Shown: in pieces, positions 32,665 through 41,377 of the stretch | How positions within the stretch are numbered: position 1 is the stretch's first letter | Layout: every line of letters begins with the position of its first letter | Origin: Lachnospiraceae bacterium UBA4364 | GTDB lineage: Bacteria > Bacillota > Clostridia > Lachnospirales > Lachnospiraceae | Direction of reading: 5' to 3' | DNA length: 41,377 nt | Assembly (NCBI GenBank): GCA_002393955.1 | Contig: DGSK01000022.1 | Coordinates: 15,430 to 56,806 of the forward strand | The notes under the pieces: model-generated | Databases searched by the model: none | Told to the model about the DNA's origin: nothing | The model's input: the letters and a program-made list of their open reading frames with translations, nothing else | Translations under genes and position numbers: made by a program

Positions 32665-35600
32665 ATGGTCAAAGACTATATTACAGTTAACGGGTTACTA
32701 GTAGAACGAAATAAAGTAGAAAAAAAGAAAAAATTTTCTGCTTATACATCGGTAAAAAAAGAGTATATGAAGAAATGTTTTTCGTTTGCATGGAATATGA
32801 CCTACGGTGGTAAAGGTCAGCACAGAACGAAAAGAAGTGGCGGTTCGAAAGATAGAAAGCTTAGTGAGATTTTTATTAATACATTTCAGGGGAAGCTTGC
32901 CGAATATGCGGTATATCATTATCTTAAAAAAAATGGCTTAAATGCGAATGAACCTGATACAAGTGTATATGAACTTGGCATTTGGGATATGTATGATATC
33001 GAGTGTCAGAAAAGGCGTATATCAGTAAAGTCAACTTCGTCTGGAGGCAATCTTTTGCTTTTGGAGACAAAAGACTGGAACAAATATGGAGAATATATTC
33101 ATTCTAGAGATGAGAAAAGTCGGTATGATTATACAGTGCTGGTACGGATTGGTGCAAAAAACAATGATGCTGAGCTTGAAGACATAAAGAAAATAGATGA
33201 AATTATTGAAATAACAAAGAATCTTGACAGGCTAAAAGCTGATATTGACGCTGAAATTAATCTAGATAGCAAAAATGAAATCAAGAATGAGATTAAGGAA
33301 AAACAGGATGAGCTGAAAGACCTGATAAATTCATATGACTACGAATATGATTTTTCATTTATTGATTACGAAGATATGGTTAATATGATCAATAATGAAG
33401 ATAAACAGATTATATGCAAAGATACATATCTTAATAATAAGAAAACAAAAATGGATGCAGAAAACTATTACTTCCTTATGGCTGAAATGAAGGAAGGATC
33501 TGACCTGAAATATGCTATCGAAAAAAAAGAACCAATTAATCATGGAAAAAGAGAGTATTCCGAAAAAGACAGGAATGAACTAGAAGGTGAATTAGAGAGC
33601 TTGTTTGGTTATGATAAAGGTTTTCTTAATGGGGAACAGTTTAAAGCTGTATGTTCAGCTCTGAATGATGAGAACCTGTTCGTGTCATTTCCCACAGGCG
33701 GAGGAAAATCCCTTTCATTTCAGCTGCCGTCCCTGATCAAGTGGAATGAATGGAAAGAAACTCATGAAACAATGGAAAATGCTCCGCTTACCATAGTCAT
33801 TTCTCCACTCCAGTCACTTATGGAAGACCAGATAGATGAACTGGAATCAGTTAATTCCTCGCTAGAGGGGGGCGCTGATGAAGCGGAATATGCAAGTGTA
33901 GACGGCATTGATTCTGCAAGAGAAAAGCGCGTGTTTGAATCCGCGTGTGCAATCCATGGCGGTCTGAATGAAGACCGGAGAGAAACCTCCGCTGACAGGG
34001 TTAAGAATGGAAAAGCTGCTATTCTGTATCTTTCTCCTGAATCGCTTTTATTTAAATCGACAAGATACCTGATAAGAAAAAGGCATATATCAAGGATTGT
34101 GATTGACGAGGCCCATTGCCTTGAGGAGTGGGGGCGTGATTTCAGGCAGGATTATAGGTATATTTTTAAATTCTGCAATATGCTGGAAGAATGGGTAGGT
34201 TACCAGATTCCGATATCGTGCTTTACCGCAACTGCGACAGCGGATACTCGTAGCGCAATAGAGAAGTGCTTTGGAAATAAAAAATTTAAAGAGATATCCC
34301 GGCCCTTTGAAAGAAACAATTTAAATTACTATATTCACGATGTTGATGGTGTGGATTATAGTGCGGATCCCTATACAGTAAATGAAGAGGTGTATAAAAA
34401 GAAATGTGAGATCCTTTGGAATATGATAAATCCCAAGAAGAAAGGGAACATAAAGGCACTCAAAAAGGATTCTTATGGAAAATATTGGGTTAACAGTCCG
34501 GTCATAATCTATACGCTTTTCCCTAAAACTGCAAGAAAGCTTGCGTGGTTTCTGGAAGATAAAGTGCGTGAACTGAATTCTGAAACAAAGGAAGTCTGTT
34601 ATACGAATTTTATAAAAGCATATAAGAAGGCTGAAAGCCGTTATGTAAAATACTACCATGGCCAGATTTCAAAAGATGAAAAGAGTCATGTTTTGGAATC
34701 CTTTAAAAACGAAGATGATAAAGGTGATTATATTATTGTTGCAAATTCAGCGTTCGGAATGGGCGTAAATAATCCTAGGGTAAAATGCGTTATCAATTTC
34801 GATCTTCCCGAATCATTCAGCAGCTATATACAGGAAGCGGGAAGATCCGGCAGAGACGGAAAGACAGAATCTGAATGCCATATTATATACAGCCCATCAG
34901 ATTATGAAAAACATGATTTTCTTAGGAAACAGATTCAGTTTTCTGTTCTGGATATAGAGAAAGTGTGGGATTGCATAAATGATAAGGAATTCTGTGCACC
35001 TGACAAGAACGGATCTGTAAAGGTGGCTGTTCCTGATTTGGTCCAAAAGAGTGGCGTTGACAGTAATAAGGTAAAATCCTCCATTCAGGCACTGTGTGAT
35101 GCCGGTTATCTCGACAGGGGCCTGAATGAATTTGATATGCGTGACGATGAAGATGCCAAAGGAAGCAGATACATAATAAAACTTCTGGCAGATGAAAATT
35201 CATATATACCATTATTTAATGAGCAGACAAGAAAAGAAATCCTGGAATTTGCAGAGATTCCTGAGGATTTACAGCTAAGTCCGATAATGGTTGATTACCA
35301 GATTCTCAAGATGGAAGTGGCATACATAATGGATCAAGACCCGCATATTTCCCGTTTTGAGTTAAAGAAAAAGCTTAGTGAAAGAAATGAAATTATAATA
35401 ACGAAATTTATACGGGATGTAAAAAGCCGTGGGAATAGCAGTCGCTATTATATTAAGAAGAAGATTTCGTGTAATCCAGCTTGTATGGAAATACATAAAT
35501 TAGAAATACATAAATTAATGATAGAAAATGCATCAAAGACTGATGGCCGTGGTTTAAGATTATTCAACAAAGACTATGAAGTGACGGTAAATGATGCTAA

Positions 35601-38223
35601 AAAGAATGAATTTAAAAATAGATTTAAAGAAGAAAAAGAAAATGAGAAAGTACGATTAGTTAAAGATGACAAGCGTCCTGATGATCAAAAATATTTATCG
35701 ATGAAGAATGAAAGGAAGTGCAAATGCGAGATAGATAATGGAAAAATCCGAGAAATAAGAGATAAAAAAGAACGATACATAAATGTAATGAAAATGGTTG
35801 CGAAAAAATGTGGAAAGACTGGTCAATATGCTGAATTTTCAAATGACAGCACATTGGATGAAGATTCGCTTTCTTTCCTACGCGATTGCGGATTGATCAA
35901 ATATAGAAAGATCCATAATCATGGTGCCTGCCTTATGGATTTAAAGTTACTGAGAAAGCCAGGGGAGTTTAAGGAAAAGGATTTTAGAATTCTTGATGAT
36001 TATTATTGCGCTAAAGAAAATGACAAGAAATACCTGGAGTCTTTTACTGAATGCGTTCGTAATAATAAAGAAGAACAGCAGGTAATAAGGAAGTGGATTG
36101 CCGATTACTATGAGACACCAACAGCGGACTTTTGTAGGGATAAAGGGATTAAATTATACAGTCCGGATGAGATAAAAGATAAAGAAGTCAATTCGATATT
36201 TGAATATAATGGGGGCCGGCTGGATGATTATCAGAAGAAAGTGGTTTCATGTAAGTTAGGGAAAAACTTTTCGGGAAGAATGCTTTTAGTTACAGCCGGT
36301 CCGGGAAGCGGGAAGACAGCAACCATAACTAAAAAAATAGAACACCTGATTAAAATTGAGGGATATAGGCCTTCTGATATTCTGGCACTTAGCTATACCA
36401 ATAAAACAAATGAAGTGCTTATGAACAGGGTCTGGATGGTGCTGGGTTCTCAGTCAAAGGGTATTTCGTTTTATACTTTTGACAGATTTGCCAACAAGCT
36501 ACTTGGCAGGAGAGGTGAATTCGGTAAAAATATCATAAATGAAGCTGGTGAGGAAATTAAGGGTAATGGAACGATAGACCGCAGCATGCTTAATAAAAAG
36601 ATCCTTATCCTTGATGAAGCACAGGATTTAAATGAATCAAAGGCTGGACTTGTAAGTAATCTTATGGAATCTATTCCTGAACTAAAACTAATTGCCGTAA
36701 TGGATCCGGACCAAAGCATTTACGAATATGCTTCTAATAATAATGATGAACCTGCCAATCCTAAAAAGATAACAGAGTTGTATAAAGATAAGGGTGGGAA
36801 AAAGTTTTCGCTGTCAATAAACTATAGAAGTAAAAAGGAAATAATCGGGAATAATGAGATATTCAGAGAGGAAGCAATACGGATCCCTAAAAGAAAACCA
36901 ATGAAATCTGCAGATCCTTATAATGTTGGTGGAAAAGTTGTTCAATACAATGCGGAAGATATTAATACTTCCATATGTAACTGTGTAATTCATGATGTGG
37001 AGGAGATAGCCAAGAATACTGAGCAGAAATCTTCCCTGAGTATTGGAATTCTTCGCTTTAGAAAAGAGAGCAGGGATGATATTTATAATTTTTTAGTCGA
37101 TTACTTTGAAGGGAAAGTAATAAATAAAAAAAGAGTAGTAGTAAAGAAAAATATAACCAAAGATGACAACCGCGAAAAAGGAGAATTATATTTCCCTATT
37201 TCCTGGCTGGATGAATTTCATTGCCTGATCCGTGAGCTGAACGATGGTCTGGATGAAAGGACGGGAATGGTATCAAAAGAAAGAATCTGTTCTTGCATGA
37301 ATAATTTGTTTGGTAGATATAGTACGTACTATGAAAGTATATACAGTGAACCTATTGAAAAATTCATGCGGGAATATATTCGTAAATATGCCAATGAAAA
37401 GGGAATAAATTTAAGGCATTTGATAGACCGGCTCGGAGATATCCGCTTTGATGATTTCTGCGACCAATACATATACGAGGATTCCCGCGATGGGGATATC
37501 GTCATTACTGTATCAACGATCCATAGTGCAAAAGGCATGGAATTTGATGACGTATATATGGCATATGCTGATGAGGAAAAAAAGAATTCAGGCGATGATA
37601 TTTCAAAGGTAAGGTATGTTGCCATGACTCGTGCCCGCAATAATTTATACATATTCGACACCAGCAGTAGTGAGCTTGTGGGTTACTCTGACAGACAGAT
37701 TCCTGTTCCGAAATACAAGCTCAAAAGGAATGCAACAAAAAATGATAAAGTTAAGTCCAAATGTCATAAGGTAAATAAAACAGAAGTGATATTAGAAAAA
37801 ATGTGGACTCCGGGTTATTTTTGCCTTGGAATGCCAAAGCTGGATGGATCAGATAAGGAGGCAAAATTATTCCCGTCTCAGCTAAAGGATTCTAAGGATG
37901 GTTTCTTTCATGATACAGTTAAGGTACCTGTGGCAGGAAAGAAATTGGGTTGCAAAAAGATTCATATTGAAAAAGCTGCTTTTAACCATCCTGATGATTA
38001 TTATTATATCACTACGGATGGTCAGAAATATATTTTGGAGAGCAAGCCGTCAATATCCTACAAGTCTATTTATATTAATAACCTAAAAAAATGTTGTGAA
38101 GGAGAGGGGGATATTTATTTGGCAGCAACCATTGTTTATCCTGTCAAAGATGATGGAATTGTCAGAAGGGTATTCCTTCCATCTATAATCGATAAGGGAT
38201 TGATTCCTGACGATGATAATTAA
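32665..38223 (+). CDS. nuclease-like / RecQ-type / UvrD-type helicase fusion (1852 aa)
   Basis: Domain order: (1) about residues 70-150, restriction-nuclease-like, with GKLAEYAVYHYL, WDMYDIE and ISVKSTSSGG, resembling PD-(D/E)XK; (2) RecQ-type superfamily 2 helicase, Walker A FPTGGGKS ending at 349, DEAH at 481-484, NSAFGMGVNNPRVKCVINFD and QEAGRSGRDG near 690-730; (3) a long charged linker; (4) UvrD/Rep-type superfamily 1 helicase, GPGSGKT at 1212-1218, DEAQD at 1317-1321, INYRS near 1386, TIHSAKGMEFDD and YVAMTRARNNLYIF near 1617-1660; (5) an unrecognised 170-residue tail. Such multi-helicase nucleases are typical of defence loci. AAAGGAGAGG precedes ATG. AT-richer, Lys/Asn-rich composition sets it apart from the cassettes. 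Confidence 0.85.
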   Translation: MVKDYITVNGLLVERNKVEKKKKFSAYTSVKKEYMKKCFSFAWNMTYGGKGQHRTKRSGGSKDRKLSEIFINTFQGKLAEYAVYHYLKKNGLNANEPDTSVYELGIWDMYDIECQKRRISVKSTSSGGNLLLLETKDWNKYGEYIHSRDEKSRYDYTVLVRIGAKNNDAELEDIKKIDEIIEITKNLDRLKADIDAEINLDSKNEIKNEIKEKQDELKDLINSYDYEYDFSFIDYEDMVNMINNEDKQIICKDTYLNNKKTKMDAENYYFLMAEMKEGSDLKYAIEKKEPINHGKREYSEKDRNELEGELESLFGYDKGFLNGEQFKAVCSALNDENLFVSFPTGGGKSLSFQLPSLIKWNEWKETHETMENAPLTIVISPLQSLMEDQIDELESVNSSLEGGADEAEYASVDGIDSAREKRVFESACAIHGGLNEDRRETSADRVKNGKAAILYLSPESLLFKSTRYLIRKRHISRIVIDEAHCLEEWGRDFRQDYRYIFKFCNMLEEWVGYQIPISCFTATATADTRSAIEKCFGNKKFKEISRPFERNNLNYYIHDVDGVDYSADPYTVNEEVYKKKCEILWNMINPKKKGNIKALKKDSYGKYWVNSPVIIYTLFPKTARKLAWFLEDKVRELNSETKEVCYTNFIKAYKKAESRYVKYYHGQISKDEKSHVLESFKNEDDKGDYIIVANSAFGMGVNNPRVKCVINFDLPESFSSYIQEAGRSGRDGKTESECHIIYSPSDYEKHDFLRKQIQFSVLDIEKVWDCINDKEFCAPDKNGSVKVAVPDLVQKSGVDSNKVKSSIQALCDAGYLDRGLNEFDMRDDEDAKGSRYIIKLLADENSYIPLFNEQTRKEILEFAEIPEDLQLSPIMVDYQILKMEVAYIMDQDPHISRFELKKKLSERNEIIITKFIRDVKSRGNSSRYYIKKKISCNPACMEIHKLEIHKLMIENASKTDGRGLRLFNKDYEVTVNDAKKNEFKNRFKEEKENEKVRLVKDDKRPDDQKYLSMKNERKCKCEIDNGKIREIRDKKERYINVMKMVAKKCGKTGQYAEFSNDSTLDEDSLSFLRDCGLIKYRKIHNHGACLMDLKLLRKPGEFKEKDFRILDDYYCAKENDKKYLESFTECVRNNKEEQQVIRKWIADYYETPTADFCRDKGIKLYSPDEIKDKEVNSIFEYNGGRLDDYQKKVVSCKLGKNFSGRMLLVTAGPGSGKTATITKKIEHLIKIEGYRPSDILALSYTNKTNEVLMNRVWMVLGSQSKGISFYTFDRFANKLLGRRGEFGKNIINEAGEEIKGNGTIDRSMLNKKILILDEAQDLNESKAGLVSNLMESIPELKLIAVMDPDQSIYEYASNNNDEPANPKKITELYKDKGGKKFSLSINYRSKKEIIGNNEIFREEAIRIPKRKPMKSADPYNVGGKVVQYNAEDINTSICNCVIHDVEEIAKNTEQKSSLSIGILRFRKESRDDIYNFLVDYFEGKVINKKRVVVKKNITKDDNREKGELYFPISWLDEFHCLIRELNDGLDERTGMVSKERICSCMNNLFGRYSTYYESIYSEPIEKFMREYIRKYANEKGINLRHLIDRLGDIRFDDFCDQYIYEDSRDGDIVITVSTIHSAKGMEFDDVYMAYADEEKKNSGDDISKVRYVAMTRARNNLYIFDTSSSELVGYSDRQIPVPKYKLKRNATKNDKVKSKCHKVNKTEVILEKMWTPGYFCLGMPKLDGSDKEAKLFPSQLKDSKDGFFHDTVKVPVAGKKLGCKKIHIEKAAFNHPDDYYYITTDGQKYILESKPSISYKSIYINNLKKCCEGEGDIYLAATIVYPVKDDGIVRRVFLPSIIDKGLIPDDDN

Positions 38224-38299
38224 ACTACAGTAAATACTTCCTGTTACATTTTTAAAAGGTTCATTATTGACACAAAATAACAGTCCTTACATAGAAATG

Positions 38300-38334
38300 C
38301 TCCCCTGATTTCTGAATCAGGGGAGTTATTTTAT
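38300..38334. terminator. bidirectional terminator between helicase and dcm
   Basis: CTCCCCTGATT/AATCAGGGGAG stem with a 4-nt loop followed by TTATTTTATT; it serves the helicase on the plus strand and lies directly at the 3' end of dcm on the minus strand. Confidence 0.8.
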
Positions 38335-39311
38335 TAGGATTCACCGTGTTTTTTCTGGTATGCATCAGCTATATTATCAGCGATTCTTTCTATAACGGAT
38401 ACACAAACGGAATTTCCGGCCTGCTTGTAAAGCCTTGCATCACTCATATCAGAGGGTAGTTTAAAAGATTTAGGAAACCCCTGCGTATTAAAACATTCGT
38501 GAGGCGTCATTTTTCTTATGCCGTGTTTGGTTTTTATTAAGCACACATTATGTCCGCCCTCTCCTTGATTTGCTGTCAAGGTTGGAACAACTCCGCTTTT
38601 GTTTTTTCGGACATATTTTCTCCGCCATTGGTATACTGCATTTTCTTCGTCCATTGCATTTACAAGCTGCTCATAAATGTCTCCCTTGTATTTGCCTTCG
38701 GTGTAATAGTACTTTTCATCAACCTTAGTATCAAAATCAATGATATCTGACAATTTTTTCTTTAATGGTATTGGCAAAGGAAAATGGAAGTTCTGATATA
38801 CTTCTTCATCTTTAAAGCAAACCAGATAAATACGTTCCCTGTTTTGTGGAATGTTACCATACTCCATTGCATTTAAAACCATTGGATTGACATGATAACC
38901 GTTAGCCTCGAGTGCTTCCCGTATTACCCTAAAGGTATTTCCGTTATCATGTCCTACAAGGTTTTTTACGTTTTCAAGAAAGACTATTTCCGGCTGTTTT
39001 GCCTTTATGATTCTAACCAGCTCAAAGAAAAGTGTCCCCCTGCCTTTTTCATCTTCAAATCCTTTTCTGTAACCGGCTACACTGAAGGCCTGGCAAGGAA
39101 AGCCGGCCAGCATAACATCAAAATCGGGGATCTCTTCAGCTTTTACCTCGCGGATATCCCGGCAGTCAACTTTCAATTTTGAATTAAGTTCATATGTTTT
39201 TACAGGATATGGATCGAATTCGTTTGCATAAACAATTTCAAATAATCTATTCTTTTCAAAACCCTTATCGATACCGCCGACACCGGCAAAAAAAGACGCA
39301 CATCTCAACAT
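38334..39311 (-). CDS. dcm: DNA (cytosine-5) methyltransferase (325 aa)
   Basis: C5 methyltransferases transfer methyl from AdoMet to cytosine through a cysteine adduct. Motif I FFAGVGGIDKGF at 7-18, catalytic Cys73 in GFPCQAFS, ENV at 113-115, QNRERIYLV near 165, and the closing QAGNSVCVSVIERI motif are all present, so the enzyme is complete. The recognition sequence cannot be read from the protein. It is divergent from a vsr gene and near a putative restriction endonuclease, a common type II module. AAAGGAG precedes ATG. Confidence 0.93.
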   Translation of the reverse strand: MLRCASFFAGVGGIDKGFEKNRLFEIVYANEFDPYPVKTYELNSKLKVDCRDIREVKAEEIPDFDVMLAGFPCQAFSVAGYRKGFEDEKGRGTLFFELVRIIKAKQPEIVFLENVKNLVGHDNGNTFRVIREALEANGYHVNPMVLNAMEYGNIPQNRERIYLVCFKDEEVYQNFHFPLPIPLKKKLSDIIDFDTKVDEKYYYTEGKYKGDIYEQLVNAMDEENAVYQWRRKYVRKNKSGVVPTLTANQGEGGHNVCLIKTKHGIRKMTPHECFNTQGFPKSFKLPSDMSDARLYKQAGNSVCVSVIERIADNIADAYQKKHGES

Positions 39312-39341
39312 AATACTTTTCTCCTTTATTCTGATAGCATC

Positions 39342-39370
39342 ATCATAACAAAAATCGCGGCGCGCCGCAA
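39342..39370 (-). promoter_or_regulatory. dcm promoter overlapping a GC-rich palindrome
   Basis: On the minus strand TTGCGG (39365-39370), 17-nt spacer, TATGAT (39342-39347). The 12-bp palindrome GCGGCGCGCCGC at 39357-39368 covers the -35 edge and spacer and stands out in AT-rich surroundings. It could be a binding or methylation site through which the methyltransferase controls its own expression; this is inference. Confidence 0.55.
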
Positions 39371-39469
39371 TTATATTTTTTTCATGAATAAGAGAAATAT
39401 CACCGCATCGGAATAATTTGTTATACTAAATAAAAAGACGTAATATAGAGCATTTGTTATTATGAAAAT

Positions 39470-39922
39470 ATGGCGGATAATCTGACCCCTGAGCAAAGAA
39501 AAAAGAATATGAGGAAAATCAGGTCGAAGGATACAAAGATTGAAATCGTTCTGAGAAAAGCTTTATGGGCAAAGGGATATAGATATAGGAAAAACTACAC
39601 GGCTCTCCCCGGTAAACCGGATATAGTTTTAACAAAGTATAATATTGCGATTTTCTGTGATAGTGAATTTTTCCATGGCAAAGATTGGGAGAATCAAAAG
39701 GAGCGGCTGGAAAATAGTTATAATTCATCTTATTGGCTCGATAAGATAACCCGTAACATGGAACGTGACAAAGAAGTGGAAAAGCAGTTAAGATCGCTGG
39801 GGTGGACTGTACTGCGTTTCTGGGGGAAAGATATTATAAAAAATACACAGGAGTGTGTTGATGCGGTAGAAGAATGTATTTTTGATTCTAAGTTTCAGGA
39901 TAATGTAAAAATTAATGATTAA
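39470..39922 (+). CDS. vsr: Vsr-family mismatch endonuclease, copy 2 (150 aa)
   Basis: Shows NLTPEQRKKNMRKIRSKDTK, LPGKPDIVL with Asp51, FCDSEFFHGKDWE with His69, NMERDKEVEKQL and GWTVLRFWGKDI. It is a clear relative of the protein at 28387 and should repair T:G mismatches created by deamination at sites methylated by the divergent dcm product. The ribosome site is weak. The gene ends 39 nt before the convergent end of the restriction gene, with a terminator between. Confidence 0.9.
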   Translation: MADNLTPEQRKKNMRKIRSKDTKIEIVLRKALWAKGYRYRKNYTALPGKPDIVLTKYNIAIFCDSEFFHGKDWENQKERLENSYNSSYWLDKITRNMERDKEVEKQLRSLGWTVLRFWGKDIIKNTQECVDAVEECIFDSKFQDNVKIND

Positions 39923-39927
39923 AAATA

Positions 39928-39951
39928 GCGGAGACTTTGACAAATCTCCGC
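39928..39951. terminator. bidirectional terminator between vsr and restriction gene
   Basis: GCGGAGA/TCTCCGC stem with a 10-nt loop, A-rich before and ATTTTGTTATT after, suited to both convergent genes. Confidence 0.75.
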
Positions 39952-39960
39952 ATTTTGTTA

Positions 39961-41175
39961 TTACTCATTGTCATCGGCATTATTGCTGCCATAGAATTTT
40001 TCATATGTTCCTATTTCAGAAAAATCTATAGAATAATCGAGTTCACTGTTTTTGGTAAAGATAACGCTGTCAACACCAAAACGCTCAAGCATTTCATAAG
40101 TGACAATGGTCTGCTCCTTTAATTCAAATACATCACGTAAAAGCCATTTTCCCAGTATTTTATTGGGATTGCTCATAATAGCTTTACCTATGGAGGGATT
40201 ATTTTTATCAGCTTCTTGACAAACCTTAGCAGAAATAGTCGTGCCATCCGGTAGATGCAGAGAAAAAGGCGTGTCCCTTGGCGGGAAGAAATCAGGTTGA
40301 CGATTTCTATCCGTTGCCTGATAGGGTATATATAATTCGTTTGGATCTCTTTTGCGGCCTAAAGCATTCCATTGGTTTAGGCCGCTTTTTTCTGCAACGA
40401 ACTTTTCACCATTGCGTAATGAATACAATGGCAGACATAATCTTTCTTTAGCGGCCATAGGGTTGTTAATGGACAGTATGCTGGTATTATCGTTAGAAAT
40501 ACCGTAATCGACTATTTCTCTTTGTGACCTTGTCTCACTGATGCACATTTCAAGAAGAAATGTATATGGATCAGTCATTATATCTACTTCAACGGAATCG
40601 AGCAGTTCAAGATCATCAAAAATCATATAAAGGGTGTTTTTGGATACACTGAAATGGTATGTATGTCTGCCGTCTGTGAAATAGGTATTGTTATTATTTC
40701 CCTTGCCGGGAATGAGAGAAATATTATCAATATCTATAGGGTCAAAGGAACATTCAAGTATCTGCATGGCGTTGGGGACTCTTCTCACAACGTGATATAT
40801 CATTTCCTCAATACCATGCATTTTCATTGTTACACGAATGCGCTCATTTCTATATTCAGCAATTTTTTTTACCAGTTCTATGCCCTTTAATTCGGTATAG
40901 TATTTCTTAAGCTTGCCAAATTCAGCCACTTTTTGATCGTCATTGCCCATCCATGTTTTTAGTCCGATACCTATGCTGCCCTTTTTGGCATCTGCAGAAC
41001 AGTCGGATCTGGCAAGATTTTCTGCCTCTAAATATCTGCAAAAAATATTTTCATGTGCCCTGTATGCGAGATAGGGACAATCGCTTTCAGAGAACAGATT
41101 TGATAGATTTCCAATAACGGCAAGCATTCTTTTGTATGCGTTTCGATTCTCCTCCGGTTGTATGTCATAAAACAT
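39961..41175 (-). CDS. probable type II restriction endonuclease (404 aa)
   Basis: The N-terminal 90 residues have the look of a restriction enzyme family that I recall with NLSNLFSESDCPYLAYRAHE, then ENLARSDCSADAKKGSIGIG and LKTWMGNDDQKVAEF; an acidic residue followed by GLKT could form the nuclease core. The exact family and cut site are not certain. It lies beside dcm and vsr, which supports the assignment. The start at 41175 has GGGAGGAG 7 nt upstream; a frame extending 42 codons further upstream has no ribosome site. The remaining 200 bases of the window show no gene. Confidence 0.65.
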   Translation of the reverse strand: MFYDIQPEENRNAYKRMLAVIGNLSNLFSESDCPYLAYRAHENIFCRYLEAENLARSDCSADAKKGSIGIGLKTWMGNDDQKVAEFGKLKKYYTELKGIELVKKIAEYRNERIRVTMKMHGIEEMIYHVVRRVPNAMQILECSFDPIDIDNISLIPGKGNNNNTYFTDGRHTYHFSVSKNTLYMIFDDLELLDSVEVDIMTDPYTFLLEMCISETRSQREIVDYGISNDNTSILSINNPMAAKERLCLPLYSLRNGEKFVAEKSGLNQWNALGRKRDPNELYIPYQATDRNRQPDFFPPRDTPFSLHLPDGTTISAKVCQEADKNNPSIGKAIMSNPNKILGKWLLRDVFELKEQTIVTYEMLERFGVDSVIFTKNSELDYSIDFSEIGTYEKFYGSNNADDNE

Positions 41176-41377
41176 AACTATACTCCTCCCTGTGGCTTCA
41201 ATAAGATTGAATAATATACATGAATTTTGTCCTAAAATATCAAAAAACGGACAGAGCAGCGAATAGAAAATATAATGTGAAGAAAAGCACTCGGATGCCA
41301 AATATTATATCTCATTGAATGGATTATGTCAAAAAACGCCGCTGCTCAGCGAACACAGAGTAAAAGTTTTCTCGGAT

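Noticed and set aside
1..41377. CRISPR arrays, tRNA or rRNA genes
   Set aside because: No regularly spaced repeat series and no tRNA- or rRNA-like segments were seen on either strand by reading.

Overview
The window looks like low-to-mid GC Firmicute DNA, most likely an accessory region, plasmid or chromid of a rumen or gut Lachnospiraceae (Butyrivibrio-like). The reasons are AGGAGG ribosome sites, sigma-A type promoters, GC-stem/T-tract terminators, Rpn-type nuclease remnants, Uma2 and DUF285 proteins, and codon style. The taxonomic guess is inference. No rRNA, tRNA, CRISPR array, integrase, relaxase or replication gene was seen.

Layout. (1) 156-5462: a zinc-ribbon protein followed by a 1463-residue protein with two AAA+ modules and an FtsH-type M41 metalloprotease domain. 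(2) 5647-6373: a small coiled-coil gene and the C-terminal remnant of an Rpn/PD-(D/E)XK nuclease. (3) 6466-16937, copy A, and 18449-31682, copy B, of one large cassette. In both copies the order is: structured leader, MoxR-type AAA+ ATPase, ~440-residue unknown protein, DUF2201-type metallopeptidase/VWA protein, a variable slot, ClpP-like protease, soluble TraG/VirD4-like ATPase, 238-residue unknown, a second variable slot, ~385-residue acidic unknown, ~415-residue unknown, then a convergent minus-strand gene. The first slot holds mazEF in A and a DUF5710 gene in B. The second slot is empty in A; in B it holds a structured RNA, a 114-residue gene, a DUF285-repeat protein, a Vsr nuclease and a 46-residue membrane peptide. 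The convergent gene is uma2 in B. In A uma2 is cut to its first 45 codons and joined by an ATGA overlap to a sigma-70-like gene. (4) 32665-41175: a defence-type region with a 1852-residue nuclease-like/RecQ/UvrD fusion and a Dcm-Vsr-restriction endonuclease module.

How the parts may work together. The cassette combines a MoxR chaperone-type ATPase, its usual VWA partner carrying an HEXXH site, a ClpP peptidase with an intact triad, and a TraG-like ATPase whose Walker A and Walker B motifs are altered in the same way in both copies. No secretion channel or relaxase accompanies them. I read this as an undescribed ATP-driven proteolysis or conflict system rather than a conjugation module; that is inference. 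Its units are separated by a repeated composite element in which a terminator stem is followed, always after exactly 14 nt, by CATAAT (CATGAT once). Two families of conserved non-coding structured RNA also recur (6513/26175 and 6861/18543). These duplicated RNAs, the spaced terminator-promoter element and the duplicated cassette are the most likely new biology here.
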